Source of the DNA: Cichorium intybus
Taxonomy: Eukaryota > Streptophyta > Magnoliopsida > Asterales > Asteraceae
Length of the DNA stretch: 64,000 nt
Assembly (NCBI GenBank): GCA_023525715.1
Contig: CM042017.1
Span: 76,308,166-76,372,165, forward strand
Direction of reading: 5' to 3'
A program made the position numbers and the translations under genes. Below, piece by piece: positions 50,288-62,687 of the stretch (position 1 is its first letter; each line of letters opens with the position of its first letter). A model generated the notes under the pieces. It saw only the letters and a list, made by a program, of their open reading frames with translations, had not been told where the DNA came from and searched no databases.

Positions 50288-51420
50288 CCGTAACGACGTC
50301 GGGCGCATCCTGTGCCTCCTCGGCGGTCATGACGAATGCTCGACCCTTGGTCTTAGGGGCTTTCCCTTTCCCCTGCCTACCATCAGTAATTCGGATAGTA
50401 GTGGGTGCTGGATTCTGAACCACTCCCTGAGTCAGACGGGGACACTGGTTGGCCTACCTGATTACAATTAAAACAAATCTTGACCTCCTGTCGACAATCT
50501 TTAGCATAGTGGCCCTCCTTTCCACACTTATGGCATATTAACACCCATAAACGTCCATCATGATTCCTTCCACACTTACCACACTTACCATGGCTCCTTT
50601 GCCCTTGCTTTCCCTGATCTGCCCCTCGAAATTTCTTTGATGCCTGCTGAGTCTGAGCAAGCGCTGGACGCTTCTGCCTTTGTTGGGTTTCCAATTCCAA
50701 CTCTCGGGCCCGAGCGGCCACGATCATATCGGTAAGAGTATGGTGCCTAGCAGCAGACACAAATTCTCGAATGTCTATACGAAGCATCGCCAAATATCAA
50801 GTCATCCTCATGCGTTCAGTTGCCGCAAACTCTGGACAGAAGAGTGCTTGCTCATTAAACTTTTTGGTGATCTCCGTCACCCTCTCAGTGGTCTGGGTCA
50901 GATTCAGGTATTCCTGTGCCAAGCGTTCCATTTCAACCTGTGGAACATACTCCAGTTTGAACTGTTCCTTGAATTGCGGCCACGTAATAGCATCCAACTG
51001 AGCAGGAGTGAGATCTTTCGTTCGTATCTCCCACCAATCCTTCGCACCCTCTCTCAAAAGATTCGCCGTAAACGTTACCTTGGAGTTCTCAGGACAGGAA
51101 CAGGTGCGGAAAGCACCCTCCACCGCGGAAATCCACCGTATGCTAACAATCGGATCCCTGCCCCCATCAAACATCGGAGGCGAACAAGCCGAAAAGTCCT
51201 TATAGTTTGCATCCCTGGCCCTTGACGTGCCCTGGGTAGCCAGTCACTCCTCGAGCATTGCCCATAGCTCAGCTTTAATAGTACCAAAGAACTGAGGTAT
51301 CGCAGCCAACACTTCTCGCGAGACCTCCTCTGCTGTCAGGTTGCAGAGATTTTCATCAGTCGGTCCTCCCCCACTCGAGGTACCCGCATCTAGTCCACCA
51401 TTACTTCGAGTGATTGCCAT
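50288..51420 (-). pseudogene. chromovirus gag
   Basis: The start codon is at 51418-51420 (MAITRSNGG). The gag core has FDGGRDPIVSIRWISAVEGA, then AKDWWEIRTKDL and TWPQFKEQFKLEYVP, followed by a basic region and zinc knuckles near 50500. One knuckle is complete (C-H-K-C-G-K-E-G-H-Y-A-K-D-C) and the next lacks its His. TGA codons at about 51248 and 50795 stand where Arg would be expected, both explained by CGA to TGA changes. Gag would form the virus-like particle. Confidence 0.88.
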
Positions 51421-52187
51421 TCTGAAATGCGCAATAGTTTTAATATCAATGCCCGGGTCACTCCTATCTACCCAACTACTTGACCTTCTAGGACTTTGGT
51501 TGACTACTCATGACTCAAGCGTGAATCCTGTGCTTTCGATAATACTGGCTTGGTACTACCTTCCACACCTATTCGCCCTTATTCCAAGTTCGTCAATCAT
51601 CCTCCTAAAATGTCACACACACTAAACCATTTCCTATGACTCATGTGGTCATGCACCATGGTGCCTAATCTTTTGATCTAACTCTCCATCTCACACGTGC
51701 CTAAGAGAACTACTGCTAATGTCGTCGAGTCGCCTCACGAACGCACAGCCGTACACAATCGGGAATAAGATAGACGTTTGAATAACTGATCCTACCCTAA
51801 AGTCACAACCAAACAAGGAACAGCCAGTAAGGCCAGACCAAAAATTCTCAGGCTATGTTACCCTAATTGTATATAACCTACCAGCATTCACTAAGCAACC
51901 TAACGACAGTAGCATAAAATTCCAAAGCAGCACATAAGGCACAAAACAGTCTACAGAATATATTATCCATGCTATTTTACATCCTAGCACAATACATTTT
52001 ATCACATAACACAAACTTGGCATGGGTAATTGGAAATCACAAAACTTACTTGAGCTCGGCTGACGGTTCGCATCGCGTCTTCTTTTACTTTAATTTAATT
52101 TTCCAAAAACATTTTCTTGACAAAATCGCTCAGTCCTAAGTTTGAGTTTGGATTCCCAATACAGTTCATCCAAATCCCTCAAACCAA

Positions 52188-52200
52188 GGCTCTGATACCA
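52188..52200 (-). promoter_or_regulatory. primer-binding site of the chromovirus
   Basis: The reverse complement is TGGTATCAGAGCC (tRNA-Met), three bases from the 5' LTR. Confidence 0.9.
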
Positions 52201-52203
52201 ATT

Positions 52204-53552
52204 TGTAAAGCCCCAATTTCAAAAATTTTAAAATTCATTTATTACCAAGGTTCCAATAAAATATTTATTCCAAAAAGTAAAACTATTCAACATATTACTT
52301 AAACCAACAGCGGAAACATTTGAAAATACTAATATAGTTCATTCACATAAATCTCTTGTATGCGATGCGTTGCCGTCAAGCCTTGCCCTTCCCTTTGTCA
52401 TTTGAAATACCTGAAATGTTATAAAATCAACGGGTAAGCTTAAAGCTTAGTGAGTCTACAAATTACCATACATGCCCACACATTAAACAACCCAGCTATG
52501 GGTTCCCGGTTATGGCCCAGCCCATCATACAACAGCTATGGGACAAGGCAATAGTCCAACTCGCCATACAACAGCTACGAGGGGACACGCATCAGTACTG
52601 AGCCCAACAACAAATAATCACAAATATAGAGCAAATCATATAACTGTAAATAACATATAAGATGCCTAACATGCAACATCATATAGTAAGGTAAGGATAT
52701 TCACCTGATTCGAAACCGCACAGATATACTATAATATCCCCACTTAGCTCGTCCACACACCTATATCCCATATACACAACATGCCAAGCACTGACCAAAC
52801 TCCTATAGACTTGCCTAAAAGTCAGACCCAACGTTTGGTAACCAACATTGTCAAAAATAAGCTTTTGGGTCAAACAGCCGCTCGCCGCGGCGTGGCTTCT
52901 CACCCTACGCGTTGTGGCTATCTCCGCATAGTTACGGGGCTTAGCCGAACCCGCGTCGCTGACATAGCCTGTCCGCGCCGCAGACTCGTATTAATTCAAA
53001 GTCTTCTAAGTCTTAATCAGTTCAGTCATCGGCTAGGGTTTCACTCCATACCCTTCCTGGGATCAGAAACTACCCTAAGATCACTTCCTTATGGACATGC
53101 AAGTCCATGCATGTCCTTGGTCAAAACCCTAAGTGTTCCAAGTCATCTAAGACTACTAACCAAGGGATAACACCTTAATATGAGATAAAATGAAATATCA
53201 GAAGGTAGATCCTCTTACCTTGCTTCCGGAGAACAGAGGAATGCACCCGATCGACTATAAGCCTTTCCCCACGTTGTGTCTCTTCCTTCAAACCTTCAAA
53301 GCCTTGGAACCAAAGAGCCTCTGCTGAAACCAGTCGACTCCACTCTAGAAATTTCCCAAAAACTCAAACCCTAGCGCTGGGACCCTTTATATAGGCGTTT
53401 AAATCCGAATTAGGGTTTTTCACATTAGCGGCGCACCGCGCCGCGGGTTTTTCCGAACCGCGCCGCGCTACAAGTCCTTCACGATTCCAGAATCTTCCTA
53501 AAGCCGCGTCGCGGATTAGTCCGGGCCGCGACTCGGCGGAACGGGTCTTAGA
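52204..53552 (-). repeat. 5' LTR of the chromovirus
   Basis: 1,349 bp. Compared with the 3' LTR it has lost about half of the CATACAACAGCTATGGG array and carries about 57 bp (around 52975-53031) absent from the other copy. The TATA box TATATAAA (minus strand) is at 53386-53393. Confidence 0.9.
53386..53393 (-). promoter_or_regulatory. TATA box in the chromovirus 5' LTR
   Basis: The minus strand reads GCCTATATAAAGGGTCCC. It lies about 160 bp inside the LTR start and is the likely promoter. Confidence 0.55.
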
Positions 53553-53673
53553 GAGGTGTTGTCTATTATAACCTTGAAACGGAAAAAGAAGATCCTTCAA
53601 AGAATGGCGTGTGTAGTAACTTTTTTTGTGATTTAAAACCTAGAGACAAAGTTAAAATAATAGATACATGTTT
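53553..53673 (+). pseudogene. ferredoxin-NADP reductase fragment, right part
   Basis: Continues 44574-44706 directly after the chromovirus: [20 protein letters not shown], then [14 protein letters not shown], matching the FNR segment that follows SLCVRR. Similarity stops before the expected GPSGK motif. Both outer sides of the FNR fragment carry CATTGTTACCTAAATGTGAA phrases, which suggests that the gene piece sits in a larger repeat. Confidence 0.75.
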
Positions 53674-53690
53674 GCTAGTACCATTCGTCT

Positions 53691-54533
53691 CAATATTCAC
53701 ATATAATGCATACAATATTTATAGAGAATATCATTTAAATCCTTTGAAAAATCTTCCTACGTATAACATTATACATTCGGCTGGTGGGGGTTTTCCTGGT
53801 CATATTACCCTTTTTTGAACAGGTATAACAAGTTAAATGGGTAAATGTGAACAAAAAAAAAACATTGTTATCTAAATGTGAACATTTCGAAAAGTAATTT
53901 ACCCTCTCAAGTCATGAAAACCCCAACCAACCCGGTCATATTATCCTTTTTTGAACAGATATAACAAGTTAAATAAGTAAATATAAACAAAAAAACATTG
54001 TTACCTAAATGTGAACAATTTGAAAAATAAGTTACATTCTCAACTCATTAACCCTTTTATTTTTTATGGGAAGCATTGCTCGTGCAACCTTTCAGACTAT
54101 ACACTAATGAGACAATATTCACATATAATGCATACAATATTTATAGAGAATATCATTTAAATCCTTTGAAAAATCTTCCTACGTATAACATTATACATTC
54201 GGCTGGTGGGGGTTTTCCCGGTCATATTACCCTTTTTTGAACAGGTATAACAAGTTAAATGGGTAAATGTGAACAAAAAAAAAATATTGTTATCTAAATG
54301 TGAACATTTTGAAAAGTAATTTACCCTCTCAAGTCATGAAAACCCCAACCAACCCGGTCATATTATCCTTTTTTGAACAGATATAACAAGTTAAATAAGT
54401 AAATGTAAACAAAAAAACATTGTTACCTAAATGTGAACAATTTGAAAAATAAGTTACATTCTCAACTCATTAACCCTTCTATTTTTTATGGGAAGCATTG
54501 CTCGTGCAACCTTTCAGACTATACACTAATGAC
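53691..54533. repeat. 422-bp tandem duplication
   Basis: The segment starting CAATATTCACATATAATGCA at 53691 is repeated at 54113 with few differences. Each unit contains two diverged copies of a sub-unit of about 115 bp (TAACAAGTTAAAT...CATTGTTA...CTCAA...), so the structure is two-level. No coding. Confidence 0.85.
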
Positions 54534-56164
54534 TTTAAAGACACAAGAATCTCGTTCCACATCATTCATTGTCGCTTCTTGTGCTAACTAAAATCTTTTT
54601 TTGTTCATCATTATATGGATGGTCTAATATTACACAAAAATTACTTAGAAAAAAAGCATGGCTTCAACCATTGTTCATAAAACGTTAGTTTGACGCTCAA
54701 TTGTACTAGTTGAATACTTGTTAGAGCTCAATAAGAAAAATAATAAACTTGTTAGATGACTTCATTTGAAAATTGTATGGTATAGGTTGAAAGGATTATG
54801 ATGTGTGAACAAAGATGTTAAAATAATGATAAGTATAGAAGTTTAGTCAACATTTTATTGTTTTCTTTTTAATTTTAAAAGTAGTCATTGAAAACTCCGA
54901 CAATCAAGAAGCTCGACACATACACACTGATTCAGTGGTGGGGTGTCCCGACCTCTACAAATGAAAAGCTCACCACTCTTGGAATATCCATTGGCCAAAA
55001 ATACTTGCAAAATTATAAAAACCTTGGAAAATAATTGGAAAGATTTTACAAGATTACAAGCACCAAACACAATTATTTTTCCAGCATCATCACTGCCATA
55101 AAATATTGTGACCATGTTGTGTCGTTATGGGTTTTGAAAATCATAGATGGCATAGAATATCAAGGGTTTTGAAGATCATGGAAAGTTTAGCATATCAATC
55201 TCAGTTGACAAAATTATTTTTAGGATTGTATAACTGTATTTTGATTATTGCTCAGATTCATAGAGTATTGATATTTAAATTTTGCAATATTTTGTAATTA
55301 TCAGGTTTTTTAGATATTTCATGTGTGTTTGTTTTGATAATGTCCATTGTTTTAAACTGGGGACCATAGTAACTAAGTCATTATTCGTTCTTAGATGATG
55401 TGGTTTAGGAGTGGAGACAAATAATTGAGGAGGCATAACATGTGTCTCGGTAGAAAAGTTTTCTTGATATTACAGTGATCTAATTGTAAGCCACTTTATT
55501 GTCTATGTCATTGTTTGTATGTAGTTAGATAGCTTATGTTGGAGACAAACAATTAGAGAAACATACTATTAGTGTATTTTTATACAATATGTATATATCG
55601 ACCCATGTGTATAGTTTGCACATTTCCTTGTTGTATTATTTCTATATAATTAATGAGAGATGATCATTTTATGAAAATTAATACCTTATTATGGTATCAT
55701 AGCTACATTATATCCCAATTGCCCCTCTCTCTAAAATTCCAATTCTCATTTTCGTTTCCAACCTTGATTGTCGCTTTCTCTCTCATGTCTATATTCTTCA
55801 TCAGTGATATCATCATGACATCGAACCCAACCTCAAGGAACCTTATGAGAATACAGACGTCGAATCCTACATTTCACTCATTATTGATCTAGAATGACTA
55901 AATTATGACTTGTGCTTGAACTACTCCAACCATACAAAAAAAGCCATTTAGTGGCACATGTTTTTAGTTACATTTTGTTTTTGTGCCACTAATTTATGTT
56001 TTTAATGGACTTTTACACATGCCAAAAAGAAATAAATAGTTTTAATGGCATATTATATTTTATGCCATTAATATACAAAATTAAGAATGACACAAAAATA
56101 GAATATGGCATTAAAAGTTTCCTAAAATCATGACATATTATATTAGAAATAAATAAATAAATAG

Positions 56165-56166
<2 letters not shown>
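54534..56166. other. intergenic DNA, possible old Copia traces
   Basis: No convincing gene. Near 55690 the sequence ATGGTATCATAGC resembles a primer-binding site, and the short frame after it (MTSNPTSRN) could be an eroded Copia gag start. Around 55935-56110, GTGGCACA and TTTTAATGGCA words recur in both orientations. Confidence 0.3.

Positions 56167-56250
<84 letters not shown>
56167..56250. repeat. (AT)n microsatellite, left flank of a MITE
   Basis: About 42 AT units that stop exactly where the MITE begins. Confidence 0.95.
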
Positions 56251-56730
<480 letters not shown>

Positions 56731-57149
56731 AATTCCAAAAAGAAATAGAATGTAATCCTTCTCCATGATACAGATACACACTTAATTTAGACCTTATTTT
56801 ACTAATCTTCTCATCGTTTCCTTTCCCTCTAAATATCCAGTGAAAATTTTTTACTTCCCTCTAATTGAAAGTTGAAATCGACCTCGCCATTCATCCTACC
56901 ATTGAATATTCTTCTCTTAAATCATAGAAATATTCATGATTCCCTCAACTTGCACTTATTTCAGAAAAGCTAACTCATCGGTTGAACTAGAGCTACGGAT
57001 CGTGGCGACCTGGTGACCTTCAATTGATCACCGATCGAACATCAGGTACATGCCTCGCCATCGATCTCCTGTGCGATTTCGTTTTCTGGCTGTAGTGTTC
57101 TTCTTTACTAGTTTCATTTTTGTTCTCCTTTACTAATTTCATTCTTGTG

Positions 57150-57235
57150 TATAAGTTGGGGCTAGCCCACTTGGCTAACAAGGTGATTAGTAACAAAGAG
57201 GTCATGGGTTTAAACTCGTATGATTCTTATATATA
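57150..57235 (+). mobile_element. SINE-like fragment with tRNA-type promoter boxes
   Basis: TAGCCCACTTGG (57163-57174) fits a pol III A box and GGGTTTAAACTC (57206-57217) a B box, with suitable spacing, inside the phrase GTTGGGGCTAGCCCACTTGG that looks like a plant SINE head. No clear tail or target duplication was found. It lies just upstream of the sulfate-transporter pseudogene. Confidence 0.5.
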
Positions 57236-57251
57236 TTAGCAAATTGAACGA

Positions 57252-58249
57252 ACCCGCACTGTTTGCATAAGTGGATCTTCGGAGATTCAAAAACTTAATG
57301 TACCTTACATTGATAAGGCTGGAATACCTCCAAAGCAAGGTCACCTGAAAGAATTCAAAAACATTGTGAAAGAAACGTTTTCTTCAGATGACCCTCTACG
57401 CCCCTTTGAAGATCAACCAAATTCTAGACAATTTATGCTTGGCCTTCAATCTTTATTCCTAATTCTTGAATGGGTTAGAAATTATAGTCTCAAAAAAGTT
57501 TCAAGGAGACCTTATTGTTGGACTCATTGTTGCAAGTCTTTGTATTCCTCAGGTAATTTAATGTTTTATAAACATCATTTGGCTAAACAACATTTTAATA
57601 TGCATATTTGATATTACATTTCATTGGGTACTCAAGACTTGCAAATTTACCTCCTCAATTTGGACTATGTAAGTTTTTTATATCGGTACCTACCAAATAT
57701 AAATTATCTTCATCTGTGTGATTTAATTTCTTGATGATGCATTTGAATTTTGTCTAGACTCGAGCATTGTGCCACCTTTAATTTACGGAGTTATGGGTAG
57801 TTCACATGATATAGCCACTGGACCTGTTGTAGTGGTGTCCTTCTTATTGAGGACACTTCTTCAGACCAAATTTGATCCAGTGAAAAATGCAGTTGGGTAT
57901 CATAACCTTGCGTTTATAACTACATTTTTGGCAGGAATTACCCAAGCTACCCTTGGATTTCTTAGGTAAACCAATGATCCAAAACATGACTTTCATCTTT
58001 GTTATTGTTATTGTTTTTAAAAGGTGTGTTAAGTCATCTAAAAAATAGAGTTTTTTTGGCTTTCTGTATCAAATTAAGATTCCTAATTGACTTCCTATCA
58101 CACATGTTGTTGTTGTTGGTGGTTTTATGGGTGGAGCTGCCATCACTATGCCCTTCAATAACTCAAGCACTTTATTGGAATGGAACATTTCACAAAGAAA
58201 ACTGATATTGTTTCTATAATGAAATCAATTTTCGGGTTCATTGATCATG
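57252..58249 (+). pseudogene. sulfate transporter (SULTR-type) pseudogene, 5' part
   Basis: Four exon-like blocks with introns kept: about 57252-57552 (VPYIDKAGIPPKQGHLKEFK, DDPLRPFEDQPNSRQF, ILEWVRNYSLKK), about 57620-57668 (GYSRLANLPPQFGLY), 57758-57965 (VPPLIYGVMGSSHDIATGPV, LAFITTFLAGITQATLGFLR) and 58079-58249 (FLIDFLSH, then HFTKKTDIVSIMKSIFGF). This is the start of the membrane domain of a plant proton/sulfate symporter. An extra A in the run near 57492 shifts the frame in block one, block four has further shifts, and everything after the first membrane segments, including the STAS domain, is absent. Because introns remain, it arose by DNA duplication, not retroposition. Confidence 0.85.
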
Positions 58250-59219
58250 GGTGAGCTTTTTTTTTATCTATTTACTCATATGCAACACACGAAAACCCAT
58301 ATGAACAAAGTTTCTTGTAAATTTTACATTGGAATTGGTAGACAATAGTGATTGAAATAATCTTTCTCAACAAATTAATGAAAAGAATCTTTAGAATAAA
58401 TACATTTATTATGAATACATAAATAAAAATAAACACAACAATTTTTAATGTCAAATTAATAAAAAGAATCTTTAAAAGAAACCGGAAAATAAATGCAGAA
58501 AAAAAAGTTACTTTCAGTTTTGATGTTATAAACGTGACATGCTACACTCACTTCTCTTATTAATTGTTGTGATATGTCTAGTAGGAGGTGGAGGAGGGGA
58601 AGGTTGTGATATTTTTTATTAAACAATTTTCTTAATTGATTATAATAAATCAATTACAACTGGAATAGATAAGGGTAAAAAAGTCTTTTTATGTCTACGA
58701 AGGACTAAACGTGCAACAAAATCATACAATAGGGATGGTCTGAGTTAATTTTTGAAAATATGAACTAAACATGCCTTTTGACACTTGCACGAGGAACCAC
58801 TTATGTAATTTAATCTAAAAAATAACAACTTACATAGATATATTAAATAAACACCTTTCATTTTTATATAAATATATTTTTCGCTTTTTACATATACAAT
58901 CTATAACTGCTACTAAAAATATAAGAATAAATATATATATTTCGTTGTTTACACCAACTCACGTAAATGATAAGTTTTCAACACACTTAATTTAAGTTGT
59001 TGGCAAACTAACAAATACTTACTTATTTAATTATCCATACACAAATTACATTTGAGTTCTTAGCCTTATCCATCTATTCTCAGACCATCCATGATCAATG
59101 CTGAAAAAATATGTTGTTTCATATTTGGGAGGTTCCAATAACAAATTCTACACGTACAAATTCAGAACTACCATATGTTTTCATCACATCCTCACTTAAA
59201 CACCCTAAGTGTTTGATGA
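58250..59219. other. AT-rich intergenic DNA
   Basis: No gene, RNA or element ends recognised between the sulfate-transporter remnant and the next LTR. Confidence 0.5.
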
Positions 59220-60210
59220 TGTAACGTCCCAAAATCCAGAGTAAAAAATTTTGTTTTAGAAACAGGTCAAATACGTAAAACGGTTTATAAAATAGAAACC
59301 ATCTAATTTAAACTTCATATTTAAAACATATAAAATTGTATTTATCAAAACATTTTAAAACATTATCCAGCGGAAGACTTGAATGCAAAAACCTCATATA
59401 CGATACAGTCGTGCCGTGCTCCAAGCCCAAGCTAGCAAATACATGAAAAACAGTTAGGGTGAAAGAGTAAGCACAAAGCTTAGTGAGTTCCCCAACATAT
59501 TACACGATCCATCACATAAAGCACAATCACAAAAGGTCTCCGAGCTTGCCCCGAACAACCTGGCTCTTGGGCTTGCCCCGATCCGCCTCGTCTAAGAACT
59601 CACGAGCTTGCGCCATTCCGTCCATCACCGAATCAACTCATTCTTTAATCTTCGGGTGTCCAGGTATGACCGTTCATGCATCGTCTTTTATCATGCAACA
59701 ACCCTCGGATCGATCAACTCATTCTTTAGTCGCCAGAACGAATCCAACGACTGTCACATAAGCACAACAGCCTAAGCATACAGCCTAACCTATCGGTTTC
59801 CTATTATTAAACATACAGTCAAACAACTTAAGGCACACCCAGCTAATACACATTACTTCACACATTAATTAAAGCTACCTACGCATGTAACTGAAAGGTT
59901 TTATGCAACTCTATGAACTAAAACCCTAAGTTCACATGCAACCTAGATTGGATCTATGTTTTCTAACTTTGAACATATAAATAATTCCTAGAGGCCAACA
60001 GAAAAATTACTAAAGAAATAAATCAGAAAAACTAACCTTTAGAATTAATCATGAAGCTGACCAGCACAAGTGTCCTGCCTCAAATGAGATCACACCCAAG
60101 AGCTAGGGGAAATGTCACGAAATTTCAGAGAGATTAGGTCAACATGACGCAGAAAAATAGATACTCCAGGGTCCCTATTTATAGCCTCTAGTAGATAACC
60201 AGATAAGCCT

Positions 60211-60460
60211 TTAGGTAGCGTTTGGCACAAGGACTGGATTGGACAGAACTGGATTGAACGGAACTGGACAGTACAGAACAGAACTAGTCTAGACTTGTTA
60301 TATGATGTTTGGCAAGACCAGAACAGTACAAGAGCATAGTATTAAAATTACCAAATTATCCTTAGTATTTTTTCTAATTTTCTTTTATCATATAATTAGT
60401 GTAAGTAGACCTCTCATATATCAATTAAATATTTTTATTAATCAAAGTTACGGATACCGT

Positions 60461-60546
<86 letters not shown>

Positions 60547-61033
60547 TTCGTCTATTTCACACTTTTTAATCCCCTTCCAAGTCACATTCTTAATCTCCTT
60601 CAATTGCCGCATTTCTAAATCTTCTGTCATGCCTCATTTAACCACACGAAGGATATTTTTTTTCTGTTTTATTATAATTGCCACATATAAAAGCTTGGAG
60701 GAAAAAGTGACGTCTTTCTACACTCACATTTTTGATAATTTTCATATTTTTTAATGTATGAAGGGAAGAATAATGCAAACGGAAACAGTGGCGGGGTCGT
60801 GGAGTTCGTGCAGGGAAAACAAAAGTCGGAAGATAAGGAAAGGGTCTTTTTGTCATTTTGATTTGTGTTCCATTGTGTTCCATGGTTTTCAACGGGACTA
60901 AAATATGGAGAAATAGTCCCATTGGACTTGGTCAACAACTGATATTGTCTCAGTCCCATCCGTGCCAAACACTTACCAAAGAGACATTGTTCTGTTCCGT
61001 CCAGTTCTGTTCAACATACCAAACGCAACCTTA
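60211..61033. mobile_element. Tourist/PIF-Harbinger MITE
   Basis: The ends GGTAGCGTTTGGCAC and, inverted, GGTTGCGTTTGGTAT are flanked by TTA at 60211-60213 and 61031-61033, both typical of Tourist-like elements. The interior has near-terminal repeats of GGACTGGA/GAACTGGA and an (AT)n at about 60463-60541. A segment of about 57 bp including the right terminus and TTA is duplicated in tandem just beyond (to about 61120). Confidence 0.8.
60463..60541. repeat. (AT)n microsatellite in the MITE
   Basis: About 39 AT units, read directly. Confidence 0.95.
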
Positions 61034-61637
61034 GAGATAAACCTTTTGAATTCAAATCAAGTTCTGTTCCACATACCAAACGCAGCCTTAGAGATAAACC
61101 TTTTGAATTCAAATCAAGATAAACCTTTATCTTTAATTCAAATCCATTGATCCTAACTTATTATAATCGAATTTATATATTATTATATATATAATTTCGT
61201 TGGTTATTATCCTGCCAAAATTGTCACTTACTCAACTATTAAATAATTACAATTTCAGTCCCTGCACATTTAATTAATTAAATTAATCACCAAACTAATT
61301 CCAATTAATTTCAGATTAATTTCTAATTAATTAATATAGTTTCTAATTAATATATTATCACTTTAATATATTAATAAACTATTTATTTTATTTCTATTGG
61401 TTTATTAATTATATAATAAATCAATCTTTCTCTCTCCTGAACTTTCTACCAAACCTCCAGCTATGAGGGCAACCTAAATGGACTTTGCTACTATTAACTA
61501 GGTAAATACAAATTATTAGTCATGTCTTAGACACCTAATCCAACAGTCTCCCTGTAAAGCCCGGAACCAGGTATTAAAGAATTTAACTATTAACTGTTTT
61601 AAATAAAGACAAAATAGAGAAAATGGTGAAAATTAAA

Positions 61638-62442
61638 GATAGCGGCGCTATCTTTAGAGATAGCGGCGCTATCTCGACCAAATCCCGTATCAGTCGCGAG
61701 CAGTCGTTGACTTTGCAGAAAATCAGAGATAGCGGCGCTATCTTGCCTGAGCAGGAAAAATCGCATCTTTTGTGATGTGGACGGGTTTTTGAGCCTTATT
61801 ACACCTCACACTTCATCTCATTCACCTTTAGACCACCAGAGAACATCCCTAAACTCTCTCTAGCACTTCCATGGTGTTTTGAGCTCCATTTGTGGATTTG
61901 TGAAGGTTTTGGAAGAAGAAGAAGGTGACCAAGGTGCTCTAGAGAAGGTGGTGCTCAGAAGGAGTCTAGTGTTGCTGTTATTAGACCTTTGTAAGTGTTC
62001 TTGGAGCTTGTCTCCATTAGTTCTTGTTGTTTTTGGTGTTATGAAGCTATTTCCAAGACTTTAAAGACAATGATGGCTCCATATCTTGGAAGAGGGTAGG
62101 ATTCAGAGGCTAAGGATGAGTTCCTCTCCTTTAAGTCTCTGAAATCCAGAGAAAAACCCAAGCCTAGTCTTGATAGGGTTGAAAACAAAGTTTTAAGTTG
62201 TTAATATTCATTTTTGGGAGTTAGATTGTCACCATGAGCTTACCTAGCTAGAATTGGTGGTTAAAAACTAAGTTTTCATGAGTTGATGACTGTTTTGGAC
62301 GACTCCTGAAAGTTGGAGCTTCTGTCTAGACGGATTAAGCACTTAATGAAGGAAATGGCTGAACAGAGGAGATAGCGGTGCTATCTCAGAAGATAGAGGC
62401 GCTATTGATAGCGGCGCTATCTCTGGAGATAGAGGCGCTATC
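61638..62442. repeat. seven dispersed copies of a 15-bp palindrome
   Basis: GATAGCGGCGCTATC or one-base variants occur at 61638, 61659, 61728, 62371, 62392, 62407 and 62428. Each has 7-bp arms around one base. They lie in two clusters within the solo LTR. Confidence 0.85.
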
Positions 62443-62687
62443 TCTCTGTTTGACCAGAAGTTGACTTTTGTTGACCTGTTGACTTTGACTTCTCGGTCAG
62501 TGGACTTTGGAGTCAGAAACCCTAAGGAAACCCTAGTGTAAATTCTTGGGGTTAGGGATTTTAGATGAAAATTGTGTATTAATAAAATATTCGAATAATA
62601 GGAAGCTTGGGAGATTTTACCGACTTTGCATAAAATAGCCTAGCAACAAATAAGGTGAGTCTCCTCACTGTCATGATTATAATATCG

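Larger units (their letters stand above)
44707..53552 (-). mobile_element. Ty3/Gypsy chromovirus (Tekay/Del-like), 8.8 kb
   Basis: LTRs lie at 44707-46100 and 52204-53552, both starting TGTAA.GCCCCAATTTC. The right LTR ends TTAGA where the left ends TTACA. The target duplication is GACGT (44702-44706) and GAGGT (53553-53557), one mismatch apart. The minus-strand primer site TGGTATCAGAGCC is at 52188-52200 and a purine tract GTGGGGGAGAAT abuts the left LTR. Minus-strand order is gag, zinc knuckles, protease, RT, RNase H, integrase, chromodomain. Several single-base stops and one foreign insertion make it defective. Confidence 0.93.
59220..61545 (-). repeat. LTR (3', minus strand) of an element running off the window
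   Basis: The minus strand starts TGTTGGATTAGGTGTC at 61545 and ends TTGGGACGTTACA at 59220, giving TG/CA ends. A purine tract, CCAAGTGGGAGAC on the minus strand once the solo LTR is ignored, lies immediately right of 61545, so this would be the 3' LTR and the body extends right beyond 64000. It has a TATA box at 60176-60183 and a hairpin TAAGC-ACAAA-GCTTA at 59468-59482, and it includes a MITE at 60214. The identity of the element is unknown, and treating it as a single LTR is an inference. Confidence 0.55.

Noticed and set aside
57163..57216. Functional tRNA gene
   Set aside because: A and B box-like sequences are present, but no cloverleaf or acceptor stem can be drawn; a SINE head is more likely.
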